10,713 nt of DNA from an uncultured Polynucleobacter sp. (lineage in GTDB: Bacteria; Pseudomonadota; Gammaproteobacteria; Burkholderiales; Burkholderiaceae): the NCBI GenBank assembly GCA_937996825.1, contig CALKUJ010000112.1, forward strand, positions 1 through 10,713, given 5' to 3'. The notes under the pieces were generated by a model. The model saw only the letters and a list, made by a program, of their open reading frames with translations. It did no database searches and was not told the DNA's origin. Below are positions 1-6,394 of this stretch, piece after piece. The position numbers and the translations under genes were made by a program. Position 1 is the stretch's first letter; each line of letters starts with the position of its first letter.

Positions 1-1137
1 TTGCCAGTCAAAGTAACTGATGTGGTTCGTTCTAACTTGACTCGCAGCGGAGCGATTCGAAATGTCGAGAGTGGATCTGCTGAGTTGGGTTGGGACATTA
101 ATCCTGATTACAAATCATGGTCGGCTCGCGGCGCTGATGCTTTGGCGGTTGGTAATGTCACCAAGTTATCTGATGGTCGTTTTGAAATTCGTTACCGTTT
201 ATTTGATATTCGTAAAGGCGAAAGCTTGGGCGGGATTGTGGTCACGGTGGGCGTTGAGGATTTGCGCTTGGCGGGGCACAAGATTGCTGATGACATCATT
301 CAAAAGATTTTGGGTGAGCGCGGTATTTTCTCCACGCGTTTATCTTATGTGATTCGTTCTGGTAAGAGTCATCGTTTGGTGATTTCTGATTCTGATGGTG
401 AAAACGCTAAGCCGGCTCTAGCAAGCAATGAACCAATCATTTCGCCTACTTGGTCACCAGACGGTAAAAAAGTTGCCTACGTTTCGTTTGAGTCACGCAA
501 ACCTGTGATTTACGTTCATGAGTTAGCAACCGGGCGCCGCACTGTTCTTTCAAATCAGAAAGGTAATAACAGTGCACCTTCTTGGTCGGTGGATGGCAGT
601 CAACTGGCCATGGCTCTATCAAAAGACGGCAATACCCAGATTTACAAAATCAATGCCAATGGCACTGGTTTGCAGCGTTTGACCAGGGGTTCATCGATTG
701 ATACAGAACCACAATGGTCGCCAGATGGTAAGTCTATTTATTTCACGAGTGATCGTGGCGGCAGTCCACAGATTTATAGGATGCCGATTGCTGGTGAAGC
801 AGCTGGTGCTGCGCAACGAGTGACTTTTAAACATTCCTTTGTGACCAGTCCGCGTTTGTCACCAGATGGTAAAAACTTAGCTTACATCGCTCGTGTTTCT
901 GGAGCTTATCGCTTACATCTGCAAGATTTGGCCACAGGAGAGGTCACAGCTTTGAGCGATGGTACTCGTGATGAAACGCCGACTTTTGCTGCTAATGGAC
1001 GTTACATCCTCTATGCCACCCGTGCCGCTGGTAAGCCAGTTTTGATGGCTGTATCTATCGATGGCAAAAACAAGCAAACTTTGAGTTTGCCGGGCGCTGA
1101 TATTCGTGAACCAGCCTGGGGTCCTTTCATGGACTAA
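1..1137 (+). CDS. tolB: TolB, periplasmic beta-propeller of Tol-Pal (3' part, 5' end outside window)
   Basis: TolB is a periplasmic protein that shuttles between Pal and the TolQRA inner-membrane machine, helping outer-membrane constriction at division. The reading frame is open from base 1, so the TTG there is an internal Leu codon and not a start. Against the usual length of about 430 residues, roughly 50 N-terminal residues, including the signal peptide, are missing. The visible 378 residues hold the end of the alpha/beta N-terminal domain (to about residue 115), then the beta-propeller. Its blades carry repeated W-S-x-D-G motifs: WSPDGK near 151 and 241, WSVDG near 196, LSPDGK near 289. 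The C-terminus ends in EPAWGPF, typical of the family. It stops 177 bases before pal, with a terminator between. Identity is secure from the repeat pattern and the pal neighbour. Confidence 0.95.
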   Translation: MPVKVTDVVRSNLTRSGAIRNVESGSAELGWDINPDYKSWSARGADALAVGNVTKLSDGRFEIRYRLFDIRKGESLGGIVVTVGVEDLRLAGHKIADDIIQKILGERGIFSTRLSYVIRSGKSHRLVISDSDGENAKPALASNEPIISPTWSPDGKKVAYVSFESRKPVIYVHELATGRRTVLSNQKGNNSAPSWSVDGSQLAMALSKDGNTQIYKINANGTGLQRLTRGSSIDTEPQWSPDGKSIYFTSDRGGSPQIYRMPIAGEAAGAAQRVTFKHSFVTSPRLSPDGKNLAYIARVSGAYRLHLQDLATGEVTALSDGTRDETPTFAANGRYILYATRAAGKPVLMAVSIDGKNKQTLSLPGADIREPAWGPFMD

Positions 1138-1203
1138 CGTTCCCAAAAGGGCTGACAAAAGGACTGAATTTGATACTGAATTCATCTTAATTTGATACGA
1201 TAG

Positions 1204-1232
1204 GGCTTAATTCATCGAATTAAGCCTTTTTT
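1204..1232 (+). terminator. Intrinsic terminator after tolB
   Basis: A perfect 10-base inverted repeat (GGCTTAATTC, loop ATC, GAATTAAGCC) is followed directly by six T. The stem is AT-rich but its base is GGC/GCC. It lies between tolB and pal, so the tol transcript is probably reduced here and pal is likely to have its own promoter in the AT-rich 80 bases that follow. Confidence 0.8.
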
Positions 1233-1314
1233 GATGAAAATTAACTAATAAAAATGAAGCATATAAAACTTAGATACACAGATTCATTAATAATTATTTA
1301 GACTGGAGAAAATC
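1233..1314 (+). promoter_or_regulatory. AT-rich pal leader with likely promoter and strong RBS
   Basis: Very AT-rich stretch between the tolB terminator and the pal start. A TATAAA hexamer at 1262-1267 could be a -10 element. The best -35 partner I can find, TTAACT at 1241-1246, is only 15 bases upstream, so the promoter assignment is weak. A good Shine-Dalgarno, GGAG at 1305-1308, sits six bases before the pal ATG. High pal expression without tolB read-through would fit this layout, but that is inference. Confidence 0.35.
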
Positions 1315-1797
1315 ATGAAAGAATTTTCAATTGCTCGTCGCGCAACTATTTTGTTGTCAGTGGCTTTGTTGACAGCTTGTGCATCAGGCGTGAAGTTAGA
1401 TGACGTTGATGGCAAAGGCAAGGGTGGTACTGATTTCAGCGCACAGCCATGGAATGATCCAAAGAGCCCATTGTTCAAGCGCAGCGTTTATTTTGACTTT
1501 GATAGCTACACTGTTAAGTCTGAGTACCAAGCAACATTGCAAGCCCACGCTAATTACCTAAAAGCCAATAAAGATCGTAAGATCAAAATTGAAGGCAACA
1601 CAGATGAGCGCGGTACAACTGAATACAACTTGGCATTAGGTCAACGTCGTTCAGAAGCTGTGCGTAAATCATTGACATTGCTTGGTGTGCCTGATTCACA
1701 GATCGAAGCAGTGAGCTTTGGTAAAGAAAAACCAAAAGCACAAGGTAGCAATGAGGCAGCTTGGCAAGAAAATCGTCGTGCTGACATCGCTTATTAA
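1315..1797 (+). CDS. pal: Pal, peptidoglycan-associated outer-membrane lipoprotein
   Basis: Pal anchors the outer membrane to peptidoglycan and is the outer-membrane partner of TolB. The 160-residue product has a short basic N-terminus, a hydrophobic segment (about 10-20) and a lipobox LTAC ending at Cys22, so it should be lipidated there. After a flexible Gly/Asp/Lys-rich linker, the OmpA-like domain starts near residue 57 (VYFDFDS). It carries the family motif TDERGT at 96-101 and NRRADI at 153-158, which contain the Asp and Arg used by this family to bind diaminopimelate. Length is normal and the C-terminus complete. Start choice is supported by GGAG six bases upstream and by the correctly placed signal sequence. 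It lies between the tolB terminator and cpoB. Confidence 0.97.
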   Translation: MKEFSIARRATILLSVALLTACASGVKLDDVDGKGKGGTDFSAQPWNDPKSPLFKRSVYFDFDSYTVKSEYQATLQAHANYLKANKDRKIKIEGNTDERGTTEYNLALGQRRSEAVRKSLTLLGVPDSQIEAVSFGKEKPKAQGSNEAAWQENRRADIAY

Positions 1798-1829
1798 TTC
1801 ACTTAAATTTATTTAAGAAAAGAACACTC

Positions 1830-2573
1830 ATGCAGCAATCAAAGTGCTTTAGTTTTCTGCAAAATTCAACAGCGGCTTTGGCCGCTGTTGTTTTTGTTAG
1901 CCTATCTTTCACATCCACTGCTAGTTTTGCTTTCATAGAAGATGGTGAGGCACGCCGCGCTATTTTAGATTTGCGAGCGCAACTCTCTGCGAGTCAAAAA
2001 GCCCAGGTTGAGCTTCAAAATCAATTGGATGAATTAAATCAAGAAACCGCTAAATTGCGTGGTCGATCAGAAGTCTTGGAAAAACAAGTTGAAGAGTTAA
2101 CGGCGCAACAGAAAACTTTTTATCAAGACTTGAACGATCGCATGAAAAAACATGAGCCTCAAGTGATGGAGATTGAGGGTGTTCAAGGCAAAGTTCAGCC
2201 TGGCGAAAAAGAAGCCTATGACGCTGCATTAAAGGCTTTTCAAGATGGTAATTTAAAGAAAGCTGATACAGGTTTTCAGGCCTTTGTTAAAAAATACCCA
2301 AACAGCCCCTACTGGCCGTTGGCTCAGTTTTGGCTAGGAAATTCTGAGTACGCTCAAAAAGATTACAAATCAGCAATCACAACACTGCAAACCATGGTGA
2401 AACGTTATCCTTTGCATGGACGTGTGCCTGATGCATTGTTAACACTAGCCAATAGTCAGATTGAAGCGGGCCAAAAGCCAGCAGGTAAAAAAACTTTGGA
2501 AAATTTAATTGCCAAGCATCCTGATAGTGAGGCTGCTGGTCTAGCCAAGCAAGCTCTTAAACGCTTGAAGTAA
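1830..2573 (+). CDS. cpoB: CpoB/YbgF, periplasmic coordinator of Tol and peptidoglycan synthesis
   Basis: CpoB (formerly YbgF) links Tol-Pal constriction with septal peptidoglycan synthesis in the E. coli model. The 247-residue product has a Sec signal peptide (hydrophobic 14-30, probable signal peptidase I site after ASFA at 31-34). A heptad-rich coiled coil follows at roughly 46-108; in the family this segment trimerises. A C-terminal TPR domain covers about 127-247, with motifs such as FVKKYPNSPYWPLAQFWLG and repeats ending in YP or HP. The start is 32 bases after pal with only a weak AAGAAAAG-type ribosome site. No Met lies downstream in the signal region, so 1830 is the sensible start. 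Oddity: codons 13-22 form a perfect GC-rich hairpin followed by five T, a terminator-like element inside the gene. Confidence 0.95.
   Translation: MQQSKCFSFLQNSTAALAAVVFVSLSFTSTASFAFIEDGEARRAILDLRAQLSASQKAQVELQNQLDELNQETAKLRGRSEVLEKQVEELTAQQKTFYQDLNDRMKKHEPQVMEIEGVQGKVQPGEKEAYDAALKAFQDGNLKKADTGFQAFVKKYPNSPYWPLAQFWLGNSEYAQKDYKSAITTLQTMVKRYPLHGRVPDALLTLANSQIEAGQKPAGKKTLENLIAKHPDSEAAGLAKQALKRLK
1867..1895 (+). terminator. Terminator-like hairpin inside the cpoB signal-peptide codons
   Basis: CAACAGCGGC (1867-1876), loop TTTG, GCCGCTGTTG (1881-1890), then TTTTT. The 10-base stem is perfect and GC-rich with a four-base loop, the textbook form of an intrinsic terminator. It begins 37 bases into cpoB and 69 bases after the pal stop. 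It could cap most pal transcripts and leave cpoB-queC on read-through. Ribosomes starting on cpoB may prevent it from folding, so activity is unproven. Confidence 0.55.
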
Positions 2574-2586
2574 TTTGGAATGATGT

Positions 2587-3315
2587 ATGTCATTTGATTT
2601 TGAGATGATGCGAGCTAGAAAATCTGGCGCTCCCGCAGTGGTTCTTTTATCGGGTGGCTTGGATTCTGCAACAGTTTTAGCAATTGCGAAAAAGCTTGAT
2701 TACGCTGTTTATGCATTGTCGTTTCGTTATGGTCAGAGGCATTCATCAGAGTTGGATGCTGCTACACGAGTAGCAAAATCTTTGGGTGCAGTTGAGCATC
2801 AAATCATTGATTTAGATTTGCGTCGCTTTGTGGGCGGTTCTGCTTTGACAGATGACGCCTATGATGTGCCAACCAGCCCGGGTGCTAACGATGAAATCCC
2901 TATCACCTACGTTCCCGCCCGCAATACCATCATGCTCTCGGTAGCATTGGGTTGGGCTGAAGCATTGGGTGGTTTAGATATTTTCTTTGGGGCTAATGCG
3001 GTTGATTACTCTGGCTACCCAGATTGTCGTCCTGATTATGTGAAGTCTTTCGAGGCAATGGCCAATTTGGCGACCAAGGTTGGTGTTGAGTCTCATCAAG
3101 AATCCACACGTTTTAGAGTGCATGCTCCGATCATTCAAATGAGCAAGGCTCAAATCATTCAGACTGGTATGTCTTTGGGTGTTGATTTTTCTCAGACAGT
3201 GTCTTGCTATCAAGCCAATTCAGAAGGCTTGGCCTGTGGCCAATGTGAATCCTGTCGCCTGCGCAAAGAAGGTTTTAAAGCTTCAGGTATTCCTGACCCG
3301 ACTCACTATCTTTAG
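2587..3315 (+). CDS. queC: QueC, 7-cyano-7-deazaguanine (preQ0) synthase
   Basis: QueC converts 7-carboxy-7-deazaguanine to preQ0 using ATP and ammonia, a step on the way to queuosine in tRNA. The 242-residue protein has the PP-loop ATP pyrophosphatase motif SGGLDS at 22-27 and the conserved YVPARNT segment near 108. The zinc-binding C-terminal cluster comprises Cys207, Cys217, Cys220 and Cys223 (spacing C-x9-C-x2-C-x2-C). Length is as expected (about 220-245). The start at 2587 is preceded by GGA at 2577-2579; Met7 or Met8 would also leave the P-loop intact, so the first few residues are uncertain. It follows cpoB by 13 bases and is probably co-transcribed. No other queuosine gene is visible here. 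Confidence 0.96.
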   Translation: MSFDFEMMRARKSGAPAVVLLSGGLDSATVLAIAKKLDYAVYALSFRYGQRHSSELDAATRVAKSLGAVEHQIIDLDLRRFVGGSALTDDAYDVPTSPGANDEIPITYVPARNTIMLSVALGWAEALGGLDIFFGANAVDYSGYPDCRPDYVKSFEAMANLATKVGVESHQESTRFRVHAPIIQMSKAQIIQTGMSLGVDFSQTVSCYQANSEGLACGQCESCRLRKEGFKASGIPDPTHYL

Positions 3316-3336
3316 AGTTGTGGAAGTAAAGAAATG

Positions 3337-3373
3337 AAAAAAGCCGGTCAAGCATAAGCTTCACCGGCTTTTT
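3337..3373. terminator. Bidirectional terminator between queC and adk
   Basis: Six A plus GCCGGT (3337-3348) pair with ACCGGC plus five T (3363-3373). The loop contains a second short stem AAGC/GCTT after one C-C mismatch. The A and T tracts on both sides give a U-tract on either strand, so it can serve the convergent genes queC (+) and adk (-) alike. Confidence 0.85.
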
Positions 3374-3395
3374 ATTTAGTTTACTGATGCTGTAT

Positions 3396-4061
3396 TTACT
3401 TCAATGCAGCAAACACGCTTGCAGTGATGGCATCGACAGAACCAGTGCCTTCAATTTTGCGATAAGCAGGAGCCGGAACTTTGGCTTCTGGATCACCATT
3501 CTTTGACCAGGCAGAGTAGTACTCAACCAATGGTCTTGTTTGAGCGTCATAAACATCTAAACGCTTTTTAACGGTTTCTTCTTTATCGTCTTCACGCTGA
3601 ATCAAGTCTTCACCAGTTTCATCATCCTTGCCAGCCACTTTCGGTGGATTGAATGTGACGTGATAAGTGCGACCTGAAGCAACGTGTACGCGACGACCGC
3701 TCATACGATCAATGATGGCGCTAAAAGGTACGTCGATTTCTAAAACGTAATCAATTGGAACGCCCGCATCTTTCATGGCTTGCGCTTGAGGAATGGTTCT
3801 TGGAAAACCATCAAACAAATAACCTTTACTGCAATCAGGTTGGGTTAAACGATCTTTAACAAGACCAATGATGATTTCATCAGAAACCAAACCACCAGAA
3901 TCCATCACTTTTTTAGCTTCGATGCCAAGCGGTGTGCCAGCCTTAACAGCTGCACGGAGCATGTCACCAGTAGAAATTTGGGGAATACCAAACTTCTCAC
4001 AAATAAATTTAGCCTGCGTGCCTTTGCCAGCGCCTGGTGCGCCCAATAGGATCAATCGCAT
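3396..4061 (-). CDS. adk: Adenylate kinase
   Basis: Adk catalyses AMP + ATP to 2 ADP in the cytoplasm and is essential for nucleotide balance. The 221-residue product has the P-loop GAPGAGKGT at 7-15, the AMP-binding segment STGDMLR near 30, DGFPRT near 84-89 and the LID region from about 122. The LID lacks the four-Cys zinc site, as is usual in Gram-negative enzymes; it carries the long-type sequence with GRTYHV and DDKEETVKKRL. Length is slightly above the 214 of E. coli. The start is backed by GGGAG upstream on the minus strand. It is the last gene of the minus-strand run, 143 bases after kdsB, with its own promoter candidate in that gap. Confidence 0.97.
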   Translation of the reverse strand: MRLILLGAPGAGKGTQAKFICEKFGIPQISTGDMLRAAVKAGTPLGIEAKKVMDSGGLVSDEIIIGLVKDRLTQPDCSKGYLFDGFPRTIPQAQAMKDAGVPIDYVLEIDVPFSAIIDRMSGRRVHVASGRTYHVTFNPPKVAGKDDETGEDLIQREDDKEETVKKRLDVYDAQTRPLVEYYSAWSKNGDPEAKVPAPAYRKIEGTGSVDAITASVFAALK

Positions 4062-4108
4062 GGTTAACTCCCTTTTATTATTGAATCAGGTAATGCAAAA
4101 TTTAAAAA

Positions 4109-4137
4109 AGTATAAGAGTAGGCTGATTGCTTGACAG
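4109..4137 (-). promoter_or_regulatory. Candidate adk promoter
   Basis: On the minus strand, CTGTCA (complement of 4132-4137), a 17-base spacer and TATACT (complement of 4109-4114) match sigma70 hexamers at 4/6 and 5/6. It would start transcription about 40 bases before the adk ATG. Its -35 overlaps that of an opposed plus-strand promoter candidate. Confidence 0.45.
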
Positions 4138-4158
4138 CTTGCTGACTCTTTCTAATAT
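4131..4158 (+). promoter_or_regulatory. Candidate antisense promoter toward kdsB
   Basis: A perfect TTGACA (4131-4136), a 16-base spacer and TAATAT (4153-4158) lie on the plus strand, pointing into the 3' end of kdsB, which is on the minus strand. No plus-strand gene follows, so a transcript would be antisense to kdsB. The hexamer match is good, but the -10 is only 4/6 and activity is unknown. Confidence 0.35.
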
Positions 4159-4204
4159 CTGAGGGATTTTCCCATTATTTACCCCTGAAGGCTAATTTTT
4201 GACC

Positions 4205-4966
4205 CTAGGACTTACCCAGGCTGGCAAAAACTTGACGGACACGCTCTAAATCCTCTGCTGTATCAACGCCTGGGGGTGGGGCCTCATCAGTCAGTAAAAC
4301 TTGGATAGCGTGACCATGCCAGAGGGCTCTGAGCTGTTCTAGAGCCTCAGCTTCCTCGATCGGGGCTGGTGAAAGCTTCGAGAATTTCTTTAAAAAGCTG
4401 GCTCGATAGGCGTACATCCCAATGTGTCGGTAGCACTGCGCTTGGAATTGCTCCGGATTGCGACTAAACGGAATAGCAGAGCGTGAAAAATAAAGTGCCT
4501 GATGAGACTGGTTCATGACCACTTTCACCACATTAGGGTTGTTGATTTCAGCAAGGTCATGAATCGCCAAGGCTGTGGTTGCAATCGATGCTTGGGGATG
4601 TTGCGATAGTGTTTTTGCAACATCGGTGATCAAGTCGGGAGGTATCAAAGGTTCATCACCTTGCACATTGACAACGATTTCATCATCTTGCAAATTGAGT
4701 TTACTGACAACTTCGCTCAATCGATCTGTGCCTGTTGGATGATCTTTGCTGGTCAACATAACATCCAAACCATGGGCTTTACAGGCATCAAAGATACTTT
4801 GATCATCCACTGCAATCACCACCCGTGAAGCTCCAGACATCAGTGCACGCTCTGCCACCCTGACCACCATGGGCTTGCCAGCAATATCAGCCAATGGTTT
4901 ATTGGGTAAGCGAGTCGAGGCTAAGCGCGCAGGAATAACAACCAAGAATGGGGTGTCAGGCTTCAT
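4205..4966 (-). CDS. kdsB: KdsB, CMP-Kdo synthetase
   Basis: KdsB activates Kdo with CTP to CMP-Kdo, the donor for the inner core of lipopolysaccharide; it acts in the cytoplasm. The 253-residue protein (E. coli about 248) shows the nucleotidyltransferase start VVIPARLASTRLPNKPL at 9-25. It also has DHPTGTDR at 75-82, NVQGDEP at 100-106 and a C-terminal PGVDT near 232-236, all family signatures. The start has no obvious Shine-Dalgarno, but the PAR motif lies so close to Met1 that no later start is credible; translation may be coupled to the small gene upstream, which stops 47 bases before. It belongs to the lpxK-trm112-kdsB arrangement also known from E. coli (lpxK-ycaR-kdsB). No strong terminator follows, so read-through into adk is likely. 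Confidence 0.97.
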   Translation of the reverse strand: MKPDTPFLVVIPARLASTRLPNKPLADIAGKPMVVRVAERALMSGASRVVIAVDDQSIFDACKAHGLDVMLTSKDHPTGTDRLSEVVSKLNLQDDEIVVNVQGDEPLIPPDLITDVAKTLSQHPQASIATTALAIHDLAEINNPNVVKVVMNQSHQALYFSRSAIPFSRNPEQFQAQCYRHIGMYAYRASFLKKFSKLSPAPIEEAEALEQLRALWHGHAIQVLLTDEAPPPGVDTAEDLERVRQVFASLGKS

Positions 4967-5013
4967 TGGGTTTTGTTTTTATAGATTTGCTTCTATGGTT
5001 TATTCATCAGGTC

Positions 5014-5187
5014 TTATTTAGATGGATTCAATTCACGCGCTTCATTCACCAGCATGACTGGGATATCGTCGCGAATTGGAAAAGCCAATTGATCGGCTTT
5101 GCAAATCAATTCATTCGTCTGAACATCGTGATGTAAAGGAGATTTGCAATTTGGGCAGACCAAAATATCAAGTAAACGTTTATCCAT
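5014..5187 (-). CDS. Trm112/YcaR-like small zinc-ribbon-type protein (UPF0434), 57 residues
   Basis: A 57-codon gene that fills the space between lpxK and kdsB. The product starts MDKRLLDILVCPNCKSPL, continues with ELICKADQLAFPIRDDIPVML and ends RELNPSK. That is the pattern of the YcaR/Trm112 family: C-P-x-C at 11-14, a third Cys at 29, and an A-F-P-I-R-D-x-I-P-V segment at 35-44. Eukaryotic and archaeal Trm112 activates several methyltransferases; the role of the bacterial protein is not settled, so no reaction is claimed. Position between lpxK and kdsB is the same as ycaR in E. coli. No strong ribosome site precedes the ATG. The stop lies 47 bases before the kdsB start. Identification is confident, function is not. 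Confidence 0.93.
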   Translation of the reverse strand: MDKRLLDILVCPNCKSPLHHDVQTNELICKADQLAFPIRDDIPVMLVNEARELNPSK

Positions 5188-5215
5188 GATGTGTCAGCAA
5201 GTGAGTGATTGGGTC

Positions 5216-5243
5216 ATCTTAACAAGTGGTGTTTGGATTTGAA
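5216..5243 (-). promoter_or_regulatory. Weak promoter candidate before the trm112-like gene
   Basis: The 87-base gap after lpxK holds TTCAAA (complement of 5238-5243), a 16-base spacer and TAAGAT (complement of 5216-5221) on the minus strand. Each hexamer matches consensus at about four of six positions, so chance is a fair explanation. If real, it would let trm112-kdsB be transcribed without lpxK. Confidence 0.2.
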
Positions 5244-5274
5244 GAAAAACTTGAAACTAAATTTTTTCTTTGAA

Positions 5275-6393
5275 TCAAGGTTTAGGTCTTTTTAAAATCT
5301 CAAGCATTTGCACAACAAAGTCATTTGGCAAATCCACCGTTATAGGTAAAACCCAGATACGCTCATCATCCTTATAGTCGTTGAGTTGTTTGCATTTTAC
5401 GGCATCCTTCTCAGTGATGAGTATCACTTTTGCAGTATTTTCTTTGAATGGATTGGTGGCAAAGTCAAAATGATCTGGTAACGCCATTTCTTGAAACTTC
5501 AATCCACTGGATCTCAATAAATCAAAGTATTTCTTTGGGTTGCCCAAGCCTGCTGCTGCCAATATCTGTCCCTCAATAGCATCGTCAGGGTTCAGGAGTT
5601 GGGTGATGTCATTCAAAGCCATCCGATGGGATGGTGATCTGAGTTGATAAAGCTGATCAGTTTTAACGGACAGTTCAAAGTTAGGAGCGTCCTGAAAGAA
5701 AAGCGGTACACCTTCAGAATTGGTGGTTTCAGGGCTGGCGATATTCAAGGTGAAGTCGCGGGCGCGATCAGGTTTTTCTCTAAGTGGTCCTGCAGGCATC
5801 AACCATTGATTACCTTCCTCTCTCGCATCACGCACCACTAACTCAATATCTCTGCCACCTTCTCTGGCTGGCCAACGTTTGAGTTGGTAATGCTGTAAGC
5901 CATCATCACTGATGATCACGTTCACCTCGGGGTGTTTGATCAGTAATGCTTTTGCTGCTTTGACGCGATGACTGTGAACCATGATGGGGGTTTGTTGATG
6001 AGCTAATTGCTGAGCCATGTAGCATGGCTCGTCACCGTGTTCACTGGGCAATGATTCTGGAGTGACTTCCTCGGGCACTAAATTGAGATTCGATGAATCA
6101 CTTTGATAGCCTCTAGAAATGATGCCTGGTTTGAAACCATGAGAGTGCAAAACTTTTGCAATGGCCAAAACAGTTGGAGTTTTACCTGTGCCACCCACAC
6201 GAATGTTTCCAACAATCACCAGCGGCACTGGAATCGAACTGCTTCTAAGTATGCCTAAGGCATAAAGAGCTTTTCTGAGATTTGTTAAGCAGCCAAAGAT
6301 AATTGATACAGGCCATAGCAAGAGAGCTTTTAAACCTCTTTTTTCCCAAAATGCAGGTGCTTGCGTGTGTTTGTTTTGGCTCATGGCGCCCAT
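5275..6393 (-). CDS. lpxK: LpxK, tetraacyldisaccharide 4'-kinase
   Basis: LpxK phosphorylates the 4' position of tetraacyldisaccharide 1-phosphate to give lipid IVA, at the inner face of the cytoplasmic membrane. With the start at 6393 it has 372 residues (E. coli 328). A hydrophobic N-terminal segment (about 23-36) fits a membrane anchor. The Walker A motif GGTGKT is at 67-72, SRGYQS at 93-98, DDGLQH at 163-168, PAGPLRE at 200-206, PDHFDF at 306-311 and TEKDAVK at 327-333. The frame is open further upstream to 6444, but that part overlaps exbD; the ATG at 6393 lies one base after the exbD stop, and ATG 6384 is an alternative. Neither has a good ribosome site, so coupling to exbD is likely. 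Residues 174-180 (WPAREGG) look like an insertion relative to the enzymes I know. Confidence 0.95.
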   Translation of the reverse strand: MGAMSQNKHTQAPAFWEKRGLKALLLWPVSIIFGCLTNLRKALYALGILRSSSIPVPLVIVGNIRVGGTGKTPTVLAIAKVLHSHGFKPGIISRGYQSDSSNLNLVPEEVTPESLPSEHGDEPCYMAQQLAHQQTPIMVHSHRVKAAKALLIKHPEVNVIISDDGLQHYQLKRWPAREGGRDIELVVRDAREEGNQWLMPAGPLREKPDRARDFTLNIASPETTNSEGVPLFFQDAPNFELSVKTDQLYQLRSPSHRMALNDITQLLNPDDAIEGQILAAAGLGNPKKYFDLLRSSGLKFQEMALPDHFDFATNPFKENTAKVILITEKDAVKCKQLNDYKDDERIWVLPITVDLPNDFVVQMLEILKRPKP

Positions 6394-6394
6394 G

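Noticed and set aside
913..1185. Antisense open frame of about 90 codons across the end of tolB
   Set aside because: Opposite a well-supported gene, no family resemblance and no ribosome site. The same holds for other long antisense frames, such as those over queC, xseA, sodB and yajQ.
4163..4173. GGGA/TCCC palindrome after kdsB as a terminator
   Set aside because: Four-base stem and no T-run on the minus strand; too weak to call.
6012..6030. Perfect eight-base inverted repeat GAGCCATG/CATGGCTC inside lpxK
   Set aside because: No T-tract on either strand and it lies mid-gene; no function can be argued from sequence alone.
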